DNA of 10,132 nucleotides from Tannerella sp. (GTDB taxonomy: Bacteria > Bacteroidota > Bacteroidia > Bacteroidales > Tannerellaceae): the NCBI GenBank assembly GCA_031268395.1, contig JAIRXI010000406.1, positions 1 through 10,132 of the forward strand, given 5' to 3'. The notes below the pieces were generated by a model, which worked only from the letters and a program-made list of their open reading frames with translations, searched no databases and had not been told where the DNA came from. How positions within the stretch are numbered: the first letter of the stretch is position 1; each line of letters opens with the position of its first letter. Both the position numbers and the translations under genes were made by a program. This document shows, in pieces, positions 1 to 9,100 of this stretch.

Positions 1-1536
1 CGGCGGTTGTACGGTGAAAACACCTTGCCGGCTTCCGGAGGAGGCTGGTCGTCAGGTGACTGGGGACTTCTGCGAGATATCATCTATGTCTTGGATCATT
101 ATCAGGCAGTGGCGGCGCCGTGGGAAAACATCTGTCCGTATGTCGGGGAAGCGCTTTTTTTTCGTGCGATCTTCTATTTTGGCAAGCTGCGCAATTTTGG
201 TGATGTACCGTGGTCTTCGACCACCGTCGACATGGATTCCGAAACGCTTTTTGCCCCCCGGATGCCCCGTAATCAGGTAGCAGATTCTATCCTGCATGAT
301 TTGGACCTTGCCGTGGAATACCTGCCGGCACGGGGCGGTGGGAGCTGGACAGGCCGTGTTACTAAGGAAACCGCACTGGCGCTTCAGGCCAGAATTGCAT
401 TGTACGAGGGCACGTGGGAACGGTATCACGGAGTGAAAAATACGCAGTTCAAAGTGGCCGGTTCCGACGGCGCCAAATTTATCCGGAAAGCGGCCGATGC
501 GGCAGGCGCTCTGATCGCTTTGGCGGAAGTCAACGGGTATCCTGCGCTGGATAATGCCGGCGTTGAAAACGGATACTGGTTTCTGTTCAATCAAAAAGAT
601 TACGCCAATCACAGGGAAGTACTTCTATGGCGCAAATATTCCGTTGCCGAAGGTCAATACCATCGCTGGATTAATTATACTTCTAACGGCGGAGGAAGGG
701 GTATAACCAAAAGTATGGTTGATTCGTATCTCTGTACGGACGGAAAACCGATTGCCGGAAATCCCCTGTATCAGGGCGATCAGGATTTAAAATCGCTCGT
801 TGCCAACCGTGATCCGCGGCTGAATCAGACCATTCAGGTGGACGACGGCAGGCATCTGGTTTGGATGGAACCGGAAGTGCTGTTCACTACACCATCCTTT
901 GGATCGCTTAATGAAAGTAAATCCGTAACCGGGTATCAACTGTACAAGGGACATACCGCCGATTATGCGGAACAACAGGCAGGCGTCAATTCTACCAGCG
1001 GGCAGATTTATTTCCGCTATGCCGAGACGCTGCTGATTTATGCCGAAGCCAAAGCCGAACTGGGAACAGTAACCCAGACGGATATCGACAAAACCGTCAA
1101 TGCCCTGCGCAGGCGGGTCGGAATGGATGGCGGCCTGCTGGATATCGGCAGCATCACGACCGACCCGAATTGGGAATTTGCCGGTCTTTCGCCCGTGCTG
1201 CAGGAAATACGCCGCGAACGGAAAGTCGAACTGGCCTGTGAAGGTTTCCGGGTCGATGACATCTTCCGCTGGGCGGCAGCCGACGAACTGATAGCCGGAA
1301 AACGGCCGCTCGGCGCCGTCAAAAAGCAGTGGGAAAACTATCCCGATGCAAGTGTTGTATTTTTGGATGCGGTAGCCATCCTGCCGGTCAATGCGGAAGG
1401 ATACATTGATCCGTACAAAGATTACGGCGTGCTGGATGCCGGATTCCGCTTCAACCTGGGAAGGGATTATCTGTCGCCGATTCCGACAACCGAAATAGTG
1501 TTGAATCCCAATCTGACGCAGAATCCGGGATGGTAA
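1..1536 (+). CDS. SusD/RagB-family glycan-binding outer-membrane lipoprotein, 5'-truncated by the window edge
   Basis: This is the C-terminal part (511 codons) of a SusD-like surface lipoprotein, the glycan-binding partner of a SusC-like TonB-dependent transporter. The frame is open to the left edge. The TTG at position 7 is not a convincing start, because the SusD helical-core motif GEALFFRAIFYFGKLRNFGD sits only about 49 residues in. It normally lies well past residue 100, so the signal peptide, lipobox and first helices are missing. Further support comes from a TPR-like segment (GRVTKETALALQARIALYEG), the C-terminal motif IYFRYAETLLIYAEAKAEL and the family-typical ending NPNLTQNPGW. The gene ends intact at TAA and is followed by an intrinsic terminator, so it is probably last in its unit. 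Its SusC partner would be expected to the left. The bound glycan cannot be told from sequence. Family call is secure. Confidence 0.95.
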   Translation, partial: RRLYGENTLPASGGGWSSGDWGLLRDIIYVLDHYQAVAAPWENICPYVGEALFFRAIFYFGKLRNFGDVPWSSTTVDMDSETLFAPRMPRNQVADSILHDLDLAVEYLPARGGGSWTGRVTKETALALQARIALYEGTWERYHGVKNTQFKVAGSDGAKFIRKAADAAGALIALAEVNGYPALDNAGVENGYWFLFNQKDYANHREVLLWRKYSVAEGQYHRWINYTSNGGGRGITKSMVDSYLCTDGKPIAGNPLYQGDQDLKSLVANRDPRLNQTIQVDDGRHLVWMEPEVLFTTPSFGSLNESKSVTGYQLYKGHTADYAEQQAGVNSTSGQIYFRYAETLLIYAEAKAELGTVTQTDIDKTVNALRRRVGMDGGLLDIGSITTDPNWEFAGLSPVLQEIRRERKVELACEGFRVDDIFRWAAADELIAGKRPLGAVKKQWENYPDASVVFLDAVAILPVNAEGYIDPYKDYGVLDAGFRFNLGRDYLSPIPTTEIVLNPNLTQNPGW

Positions 1537-1545
1537 CCGTTTGAT

Positions 1546-1581
1546 AACAGGGATGCGCCTGTTGTGGCGCATCCCTGTTTT
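1546..1581 (+). terminator. Rho-independent terminator after the left susD-like gene
   Basis: A perfect 14-bp inverted repeat (1546-1559 with 1566-1579) closes a 6-base loop (TGTTGT) and runs into a T tract at 1578-1581. It starts 9 bp after the susD stop codon. The T tract favours termination of + strand transcription. On the - strand the stem is followed by TATCAAA, a poor tail, so it is unlikely to stop transcripts from the convergent HTCS gene efficiently. Confidence 0.9.
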
Positions 1582-1724
1582 GTATGTTGAATCTTGCAGG
1601 GCTGCAAGTCCCTGTACACACCGCGTTGGACGGAAGTATTAGCGACTGGCAAGGGTGTTGTCCGCGAGAACAAATATGAAGGAAACCATAAGCAAAGGCG
1701 ATTATATCTCTTCTTGCATCGAAC
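1582..1724. other. Unidentified non-coding stretch between convergent susD-like and HTCS genes
   Basis: No convincing gene is seen here. An open frame on the + strand starts at 1594 but runs on antisense to the HTCS gene and shows no family features. The stretch holds a small potential hairpin (CAGGG at 1597-1601 pairing with CCCTG at 1610-1614). It then continues with mixed-composition sequence unlike the AT-rich intergenic DNA on the other side of the HTCS gene. The part around 1650-1700 vaguely resembles structured RNA such as a group II intron piece, but I cannot confirm this from memory. Confidence 0.4.
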
Positions 1725-4700
1725 TTACGTTTCTAATTTTGATGCGGTTGCCCTGTTATCCTGCAATTCCATCTTCGACGGCGAGGCGCCATACTGTTTT
1801 TTGAAGCATTTGCTGAAATACAGCGGGTCTTCAAAACCTACCCGAAACGACACTTCGGATATGTTCAGGTCACCTTGTGCGAGCAGGGTACGGGCTTCCT
1901 GCAACCGTCTGACTTTAATCAGTTCATTCGGCGACATGCCTGTCAGTCCTTTTATTTTGCTGAAAAACAGCGTGCGGCGTATTCCCGCTTCTTCGGCGAA
2001 CTTATTAATTGTAAACCCGCTGTCAGGATAGTTATGGTCAAGAATATTTATTATTTTTTCATAGAAAACCTTATCTCTGTCGGTTGTGGCCGTTGACGAT
2101 ACGTCGGGTTTGTTTTCGCGCGAAAAGCGCAGTTTCAGCTGTTCGCGCAGTTCTATCAGTTTCAGTACCTGTCGAACTATATATTTGAGACTGAATGGTT
2201 TGGTGACATATACGTCGGCGCCGCTTTCAACGCCTTCGAGCCGGTGTTCCAGAGACGAATGTGCGGTGAGGAGAATGACGGGGATGTGGCATGTCTCAAA
2301 GTCGCTTTTCAAACGGCGCGTAACGTCAAAGCCGTCAATGCCGGGCATCATAACGTCGCAAATGATCAGGTCCGGGCTGATTTCACGGGCTTTATACAAG
2401 CCCTGTTCGCCGTCTTCAGCCATTTCGACGGTAAGATATTTGCAGAACTCGTCGGATAGAAAGCCGCGTATATCGTCGTTATCATCTATTATCAGCAGTT
2501 TGTACGAAGTAAGCGTCTCCTTGTCGGGCAGCGATTCAGGCATGGCGGCGGATTCTTCGACAGGACTTTCAGCATGGTATTTTTCGGGGATTAGAGGCTG
2601 CAAGGTTATAAAATTCGCGCCCTCGTAAGCGTCTTTTGACGTCGGAAGTTCGAGCGCAAAAATACTGCCACATTCAGGGTTATTTTCAAACCACACGCGC
2701 CCTTTGTGTACTTCGGCGAACTCTCTTACTAATGACAGCCCTACGCCCGTGCCTGTCGATGAAAAGTTTATCTGCATGAAACGGCTGAAAAGCAGATGCT
2801 GCTTCTCTCCGGGCACTCCCGAACCGTTGTCTTTCACCCTGATAATACAGGTATCTGCCTTAAAGCCGACGGATAAATCAATCGCTCCGCCCCTCGGCGT
2901 GAATTTAAATGCATTCGACAGCAGGTTGTAAATAATCTTGTCTATCTTCTTGCGGTCTATAAACATTTTATATTCATCCACCTGTGGCGAAAAGGTATAT
3001 GAAATCTGCTTCTGCTCGGCAGTTTCCGTGTATCCGGAATAAATATCGCGCGTAAAATCAATAATATCCGTCTCTTCAAGGTCAAGCGTGAGGACTTTGT
3101 TCTGAAGTTTGCGAAATTCGAGCAGCTGGTCAATCAGCCGTGTCAGATTTAAAGAGTTGCGGCTTAGGGTTTTTATCTGCTTTGAAACGGCTTGCGGCAG
3201 ACCGGCAAGACTGTTGAGATTTTCCACTGCGCCGCAAATAAGCGTCAGAGGGGAGCGAAACTCGTGCGAGATGTTTGTGAAAAAACGCAGTTTATAGTCG
3301 GTCAACTGCTTTTCCACCTCAAGGGCATTATTTAAACGGTTGAACTTAAGGACAATTTGATATGAAGCATAGATTAGGCAACACGCAATAAGCAGATAGA
3401 TGAAGTAAGCGACAGTAGATTTCCACCATGGTGGAGTGATTGTAATATCCAGAGTTGTAACGTTTTCGTTCCACTCTCCATCATTATTGACGCCTTTGAC
3501 CTTGAAAACGTATTTTCCGTATGGAATATTTTTGTAAGTCGCTGAATTGTCGTGAAGTACAGGACTCCATTGTTTGTCGAAATTTTCGAGTATGAAAGTG
3601 TAAGAACTGGCTTCGGGATTGCGAAAGATGAGCGTCGAAAACTCTAACGTGAAAGTATTTTGCTTGTGATTGAGGATGATATTATCCGCGTAAGTGATTG
3701 ATTTGTCTGATATTGACCTGAAATCGCTTACGCCCTCCACGTTCATTTCCGTAATCAGTACGGGCGAAGTGTCTTTTGCGGGGTTAAATTTCGAGGGCGT
3801 AAAAACGAGCAGTCCGTCGAGGCTTCCCCAGAGCATATCGCCGTTGCGGCGTTTCGTGAAAGCGTTCTCCACGAAATTATTGCCGTAGGGCGTTTCAGCG
3901 AAATGATACGTGCTGAAACTGCCCGCCGTCCGATTGTGGCAAGTCAGCCCGTTCTCGCTGCTAATCCACAGATTGTCGCCATCTTCCATAAGCCCCATGA
4001 TGAAATTGTCGGCAAGTCCCTCATTAACGGTATAATGAATAAAATTTTCTTCCTCCCTGTAGAGATTTAACCCGCCGCCTGCCGTCCCAATCCAGATATT
4101 CCCTTCGCTGTCCTGGAAAATAGTTTTTATATCGTTATTACTCAATGAATTGCCGCAAGAAGGGTCATGATTGAAAACCGTGTAGGAATCGGGATTTACG
4201 ATGATTTCTTCCGGGTCGAAACGGATAATTCCAAACTGCGAACCGCACCATATACGTCCATTGGAATCCTGGCAAAGGCAACGTATATTGCTTCTGTCTC
4301 CCTGGTTTTCAAAGAAATGACGAAATCTGTATGAACCGTCCGGCTGTTCTTCCGCGAGGTTTACGCCGCCTCCGAATGTGGCAAGCCAGACGCGGTTTTG
4401 CGAATCTGTCATAATGTCAAAAACGGGATCCTTCCCAAGCGACGAAGGGTCATTGGCGATGTTTGCATAATGCGCTGAAACAGCGCCCTTTTCGACGTCA
4501 TAGAGATATACGCCATCGTTTTTGGCGCTTGCCCACATCCTATGCCTGCCGTCTTCCACAAGCGCGTATGCATTAAGGTTTTCACCGATACAGCGTCCGG
4601 CGGACATCGTGCTGTCGTACACAAAAAGACTGCCGTTTTTAGCGCCTACCCAGACGGCGCCCCGGCTGTCTTCGCAGACGGCGCGGATATTGTTGTTTTT

Positions 4701-5990
4701 CCCGATTGCAAGGGTCATTTCGGGGCGTACGGTACGGATGAAATCCGGCATGACGAGCGCCTTGATAACGCCCGCATATTCGCTGCCAATCCACAGATTG
4801 CCATGGCAGTCTTCGGCAAAAGAAAGCAAATAGTTGGAAGCAAGGCTGTTTTTATCGGCTTTATTGATGTAATGATCGGTAAAGCAGGTGTTTGGATCAA
4901 ACCGGTAGAGTCCGTTCCCATAGGTGCCTATCCATACCGTCCCTTTAGAATCGGTGAAAAAGTGCTCGGCGTCAATGGTGGTAGACTTATCGTCAGGCTC
5001 AAGCCTGATATGCCTTAATGCGTGAATTGACGGGTCGAAATACAGGATTATTCGATTTTGGTTCAACAGAAAAAGGTTTCCTTTGCTGCCTTTTATTAAC
5101 ACGGTATTGCCTTTGGGTTCGCCGGATAACTTTGACAGGATTTCGGGTTTCCCGGTGTCAAATACCCGTACTCCATCAGATTTCAAAACGATAAGCAGTT
5201 CACTGTCAGATATTATACCCGCAGAAACAAAAACGTCTTCATGCGGGTAGTGATATGCAGGCGCTGTTTCGTGTTTGGCAAGGTCATAAGAGAAAATACG
5301 CGAGTCGGCTGTTATAAACCATACTTTGCCGTTCAGTTCGGCTGCGTCGTTGAAAACGAGGGCTGCATCCGAAACGATTCTTTCTGTCATTCCGCTGCTG
5401 TCTGTACGGCACAGGCCAGCCTTGCCGCCCGTCCAAATAGCGCCCTGCGAATCTTCAAACAGGAAGTTGCAACTTGCTAAACCAAATTCTTTTAACGTAA
5501 AAATTCTTTCTTCCAATCCTGCGGCGGTCTTACGGATACGCAACGCTCCCGAACTGCCGTTCCAAAGCCAGATATCGCCGCTTGCCGTTTCATGCCAGTC
5601 TGTATATGAGGACGATGTATAATTGTGGAATGAATCGTTGACGGGATTATAGCAACTGAAGACATTCTGATACGTTTTGATCCAGATGTAGCCGTCCCGG
5701 TCGGCATAGATGCTGCGTATCCGCAGGTCGGTAAGGGCGGACGGATTATCCGGTTCGGTTCTGTAAACCCGCATATTATAGCCGTCAAAGCGCACAAGCC
5801 CGTCGAGCGTTCCCACCCAGACAAAGCCGTTCTTATCGGTGGCAATGGCGCGCACCGTATTGAGCGACAGGCCGCCCGGCATCCTCACATTCGTAAAGAA
5901 AACCTCGCGTCCGTTGGCAGGTTCGGAACAAAGCAGCCCCAACGCCAACAGTCCTGTCACTTTCCAGCACAATTTCCGTCTGTTTTTCAT
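1725..5990 (-). CDS. Hybrid two-component system (HTCS) sensor kinase/response regulator with AraC-type DNA-binding domain
   Basis: A 1421-residue one-protein signalling system of the type that controls glycan utilisation loci. It begins with a signal peptide (about residues 1-27). About 14 Reg_prop propeller repeats follow (about 40-732), recognisable by recurring patterns such as DSEGNIWIGTAGGGL and probably forming two seven-bladed propellers. Next come a Y_Y_Y domain (about 785-852) and one membrane helix (about 858-882). The cytoplasmic part has HisKA with phospho-acceptor His909 (NISHEFRSPLTL), HATPase with N-box Asn1022/Asn1026, G1 DNGSG at 1054-1058 and G2 GTGVGLSL at about 1080-1087. 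It also has a receiver domain (Asp1169/Asp1170, phospho-acceptor Asp1212, Thr1242, Lys1264) and two AraC helix-turn-helix units (about 1326-1400). Every catalytic residue looked for is present, so the protein should be active. By family knowledge the propellers bind an oligosaccharide in the periplasm. It is divergent from susC-susD and probably activates that operon. The start is chosen because the signal peptide begins right there. Confidence 0.97.
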   Translation of the reverse strand: MKNRRKLCWKVTGLLALGLLCSEPANGREVFFTNVRMPGGLSLNTVRAIATDKNGFVWVGTLDGLVRFDGYNMRVYRTEPDNPSALTDLRIRSIYADRDGYIWIKTYQNVFSCYNPVNDSFHNYTSSSYTDWHETASGDIWLWNGSSGALRIRKTAAGLEERIFTLKEFGLASCNFLFEDSQGAIWTGGKAGLCRTDSSGMTERIVSDAALVFNDAAELNGKVWFITADSRIFSYDLAKHETAPAYHYPHEDVFVSAGIISDSELLIVLKSDGVRVFDTGKPEILSKLSGEPKGNTVLIKGSKGNLFLLNQNRIILYFDPSIHALRHIRLEPDDKSTTIDAEHFFTDSKGTVWIGTYGNGLYRFDPNTCFTDHYINKADKNSLASNYLLSFAEDCHGNLWIGSEYAGVIKALVMPDFIRTVRPEMTLAIGKNNNIRAVCEDSRGAVWVGAKNGSLFVYDSTMSAGRCIGENLNAYALVEDGRHRMWASAKNDGVYLYDVEKGAVSAHYANIANDPSSLGKDPVFDIMTDSQNRVWLATFGGGVNLAEEQPDGSYRFRHFFENQGDRSNIRCLCQDSNGRIWCGSQFGIIRFDPEEIIVNPDSYTVFNHDPSCGNSLSNNDIKTIFQDSEGNIWIGTAGGGLNLYREEENFIHYTVNEGLADNFIMGLMEDGDNLWISSENGLTCHNRTAGSFSTYHFAETPYGNNFVENAFTKRRNGDMLWGSLDGLLVFTPSKFNPAKDTSPVLITEMNVEGVSDFRSISDKSITYADNIILNHKQNTFTLEFSTLIFRNPEASSYTFILENFDKQWSPVLHDNSATYKNIPYGKYVFKVKGVNNDGEWNENVTTLDITITPPWWKSTVAYFIYLLIACCLIYASYQIVLKFNRLNNALEVEKQLTDYKLRFFTNISHEFRSPLTLICGAVENLNSLAGLPQAVSKQIKTLSRNSLNLTRLIDQLLEFRKLQNKVLTLDLEETDIIDFTRDIYSGYTETAEQKQISYTFSPQVDEYKMFIDRKKIDKIIYNLLSNAFKFTPRGGAIDLSVGFKADTCIIRVKDNGSGVPGEKQHLLFSRFMQINFSSTGTGVGLSLVREFAEVHKGRVWFENNPECGSIFALELPTSKDAYEGANFITLQPLIPEKYHAESPVEESAAMPESLPDKETLTSYKLLIIDDNDDIRGFLSDEFCKYLTVEMAEDGEQGLYKAREISPDLIICDVMMPGIDGFDVTRRLKSDFETCHIPVILLTAHSSLEHRLEGVESGADVYVTKPFSLKYIVRQVLKLIELREQLKLRFSRENKPDVSSTATTDRDKVFYEKIINILDHNYPDSGFTINKFAEEAGIRRTLFFSKIKGLTGMSPNELIKVRRLQEARTLLAQGDLNISEVSFRVGFEDPLYFSKCFKKQYGASPSKMELQDNRATASKLET

Positions 5991-5994
5991 ACTG

Positions 5995-6002
5995 CAAATG
6001 TA
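5995..6002 (-). promoter_or_regulatory. Candidate -7 box for the HTCS gene, very close to its start
   Basis: The - strand reads TACATTTG, a match to the Bacteroidota -7 consensus TAnnTTTG, ending only 4 bp before the HTCS ATG. No TTTG-type -33 element is seen about 19-20 bp further upstream. If used, transcription would start at or next to the start codon, giving a nearly leaderless mRNA. It may equally be a chance match in AT-rich DNA, with the real promoter further upstream. Confidence 0.3.
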
Positions 6003-6050
6003 AATGAAATTTTCCGGATTTTATTTGATAACGAAGTATTGAGTACAATT

Positions 6051-6062
6051 TTATGGAAAATA
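6051..6062 (-). repeat. Inverted third copy of the putative operator motif
   Basis: Read on the - strand this is TATTTTCCATAA, matching the repeat unit TAATTTCCATAT (6076-6087) at 10 of 12 positions but facing the HTCS gene. It may be an extra regulator site, for instance for autoregulation. In DNA this AT-rich a chance match is possible. Confidence 0.35.
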
Positions 6063-6075
6063 ATTTAGGGTAAAA

Positions 6076-6107
6076 TAATTTCCATATTTTTGAACTAAAT
6101 TCCATAT
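6076..6107 (+). promoter_or_regulatory. Candidate HTCS operator: 12-bp direct repeat with 20-bp period
   Basis: TAATTTCCATAT at 6076-6087 recurs as TAAATTCCATAT at 6096-6107. Eleven of 12 bases match, the shared core is TTCCATAT, and the two copies are exactly 20 bp (about two helical turns) apart on the same DNA face. AraC-family regulators, which supply the HTCS output domain, commonly bind direct repeats with about this spacing. The right copy ends 20 bp before the susC -7 box and thus occupies the place of the missing -33 element, as expected for an activator touching RNA polymerase. Assignment to the adjacent HTCS is inference from position. Confidence 0.6.
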
Positions 6108-6127
6108 ACCGGGAATCGGGCATCGTG

Positions 6128-6135
6128 TATTTTTG
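6128..6135 (+). promoter_or_regulatory. Bacteroidota-type -7 promoter box for the susC-susD operon
   Basis: TATTTTTG fits the TAnnTTTG -7 consensus exactly. Transcription would begin around 6140-6144 and give a leader of about 20 bases before the susC ATG. There is no TTTG-type -33 element in the expected place (around 6105-6110), which agrees with a promoter dependent on an activator bound at the 6076-6107 repeats. Confidence 0.6.
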
Positions 6136-6160
6136 ATGCAAAATTTTTAATAAAAAAGAA

Positions 6161-9100
6161 ATGGAAAAACAAATTTTACTGAAACTGATGCCAAGAAAAA
6201 CTCTTGCACTTGTTTTATTTATGATGTTCGCGTTCACGTATGCGCATGCGCAGATAATAACGGTGAGCGGAATGGTAAAAGATGTCACCGGCGAGCCTCT
6301 TCTTGGGGTTACTGTCCGTGTGGCAGGCACTTCGGAAGGCGCGGCTACCGGCGCCGACGGGATTTATTCTCTTAGCGTCAGTGGCGACGCAACACTCGAA
6401 TTTTCCTATATAGGCTACATGCTGCAATCGGTGAAAGTATCCGGCAGGAAAGTGATAGACATTATTTTGAGCGAGGATATTTCGGCTCTCGAAGAGGTCG
6501 TAGTCGTGGGCTATGGCACCCAGCGCAAAATCGACGTTACGGGCGCCATGGTCAGGGTTGGCGAGAAAGAACTCAAGTCGCGCCCCGTCAGCAACGCGCT
6601 CGAAGCCATGCAGGGAAAAGCGGCGGGTGTGGACATCACTTCCAACGAACGCCCGGGTGAACTTGGCAATATCTTCATCCGCGGCATCCGGTCGCTTTCG
6701 GCAAGCAACGCGCCGCTGTACGTGGTCGATGGTATCCCCCTGATGTCGGAAGGCGGAATTGAGACGCTCAACCCCAACGACATTGAGAGCATTGACGTTT
6801 TGAAAGACGCATCCGCGACAGCCATTTACGGCTCCAGAGGCGCAAACGGCGTTATCCTGCTGACTACCAGGCATGGCAAGGAGGGGCGTTATACCGTCAA
6901 TTATACAGGAACGGTAACCGCCGAGACTATTCAGGACCGAACGAAGATGATGAACTCCGGCGAATATATCGAATGGCGCCGCTGGGCTTACTATTACGCC
7001 GATCCGACGAAATATCCGCGCGCCGACCAGCCTGTACAGCAGAACGACTACGAGATATTTCTCGGAGCCAGCGACCCCTACGCCTGGGCGAACATAATGA
7101 AAGGATGGGCAGGCGGCTCATGGGACGGGAGCAAGGTGGGGACAACCGACTGGACCGATTTGGTGACGCAAACGGGCATCACGCATGAACACACCCTGAG
7201 TGTCAGCGGCGGCAACGACAAAATGAAGAGTTACCTGTCGTTTGGATACCTTAACAATGAAGGTACCATGATCGGTCAGGGCTATGAACGCTACACCGCA
7301 AACGCCAATATCGACATCGCCCCGCAGAAATGGATTGAAATAGGCGGCACACTTACAGCCACTTACAGCGAACAGCAATACGGACAGTCGAATACAGGCG
7401 GACAGGTGAGCGGCCCGGGCAGCATCTATGCTGCGGCAAACAACAATTTCCCGTATGCCGTGCCTTACGACGACAACGGCAACCGCATCACCTATCCGGG
7501 CGGCGACGACATGGTGAAAACGGCTATTGAAGAATGGCGATGGACAGATAATAAGCGCCTTACATTTCGCGCTCTGGGCAGTTTCTATACCCAGCTAAAT
7601 CTGATGGAAGGGCTGAAATACCGCTTCAATTTCGGGCCGGACTATCGTCATTACAGGAATGGCATTTATATTGACGAGAAATCTGTCAACCGGGTTGGCT
7701 CACCTAACTACGCTTCGCTGCAAAACCGCCGCGATTTCTCATGGACGCTCGACAATCTTATTTATTATGATAAAACTTTCGGACAGCACAAGATAGGCGC
7801 CACGCTGCTGCAGACTGCTTCGGCATGGAACTATGAGACTTCCTACATGCGGGCAATCGGCATACCGTTTGCGTCGCAGAAATGGAACGCTTTGAACACT
7901 ACAAACGTAACACAATTAGACAATTGGGATTCCTATTTTGCCGAACGGCAACTGATGTCGTACATGGCGCGCCTGAATTATGGTTTTGCGGATAAATACC
8001 TGGCAACCGTATCGGGGCGTTGGGATGGCGCTTCACAGCTTGCAGAAGGGCATAAATGGTCGTTCTTCCCGAGCGCGGCGCTGGCTATGCGCTTGGATCA
8101 GGAAGATTTCATCCGTAATTGCGGCTGGATCAGTCAGCTCAAACTGCGCGTCGGCGTTGGTGTTACGGGTAACTCCGCCGTTGACCCCTATCAGACCAAA
8201 GGCGAGATTCAGTCGCTTATATACCCTTTCGGCTCAACGCTTGCAAGCGGCTACGTAACATCCGAACCTACTGCGGGCGAAGCGCTTTCGATGGCAAACA
8301 CAAGCCTGGGATGGGAAAAAACGACGCAATATAACATCGGATTAGACTTCTCCCTTATCAAAGGGCGCGTGTCGGGCATCCTCGACGTTTATACCTCACG
8401 GACCAACAACCTGCTGATGAGGATGAGCATCCCGTCGCTGACAGGCTACACCTCGACTTACGCAAATATCGGCGAGACCAAAAATTCCGGCGCGGACATC
8501 ACCCTGAATACGATAAACATTGATACCCGGGATTTTACGTGGAGCACAAATATCAATCTCGCTTATCAGAAAGACGAAATCGTTTCACTCGCCAACGGCA
8601 AGGAGGACGACATCTCGAACACCTGGTTCATAGGCTATCCGGCGGGGTACACGCTTAACGATACACAGTACGCGGGCGTGATTTACAATTACGAGAGCGC
8701 CGGTTTGTGGCAGGAAGCCGACAAGGCCGAGATGGACAAGTTCAACGCCAACGGGCATGCATTTCAGGCCGGTATGGCTCGCCCCGTTGACCAGAACGGC
8801 GACTATCGCATCGACCCCAACGATGACCGCGTGATAGTAGGCAACACCCGCCCCCACTGGACGGGAGGTATGACCAATACTTTTAATTATAAAGGACTGG
8901 AACTGTCTATATTTCTCTATGGAAGAATGGGTTACACACAGAACACCAACGGCGAATGGCAGGGCGGCCGCTACGTGCAGCGCAGTATCAGTTACTATAA
9001 CGAGAACAATAAGGATGCCGACTATCAGAAGCCTATCTACAACGTTGCCGGCGGCGACCCGTATTACAATATACTTGGCTATCGAAGCGGTTCGTTCATA

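Noticed and set aside
7..9. TTG at position 7 as the start of the left susD-like gene
   Set aside because: The frame continues to the left edge and the conserved SusD core begins too early for a full-length protein; the gene is cut by the window.
787..1572. Long - strand open frame (261 codons) inside the left susD-like gene
   Set aside because: Antisense shadow of a conserved SusD reading frame; its translation shows no family motif, and it begins within the terminator hairpin.
1611..1625. Short match to the conserved 16S rRNA string TGTACACACCGC
   Set aside because: Only about 12 bases match; the sequence on both sides departs from 16S rRNA, so this is not an rRNA gene or a usable fragment.
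1594..2031. 145-codon open frame on the + strand crossing the HTCS 3' end
   Set aside because: Mostly antisense to the well-supported HTCS AraC domain, with no recognisable protein features and no clear translation start context.
5833..6330. 165-codon - strand open frame spanning the divergent promoter region
   Set aside because: It overlaps susC antisense and the HTCS start in another frame, and the AT-rich intergenic part translates to low-complexity residues.
6215..6874. 219-codon - strand open frame within the susC 5' region
   Set aside because: Lies antisense to the signal peptide, carboxypeptidase-like domain and plug of SusC; explained by codon bias of the real gene.
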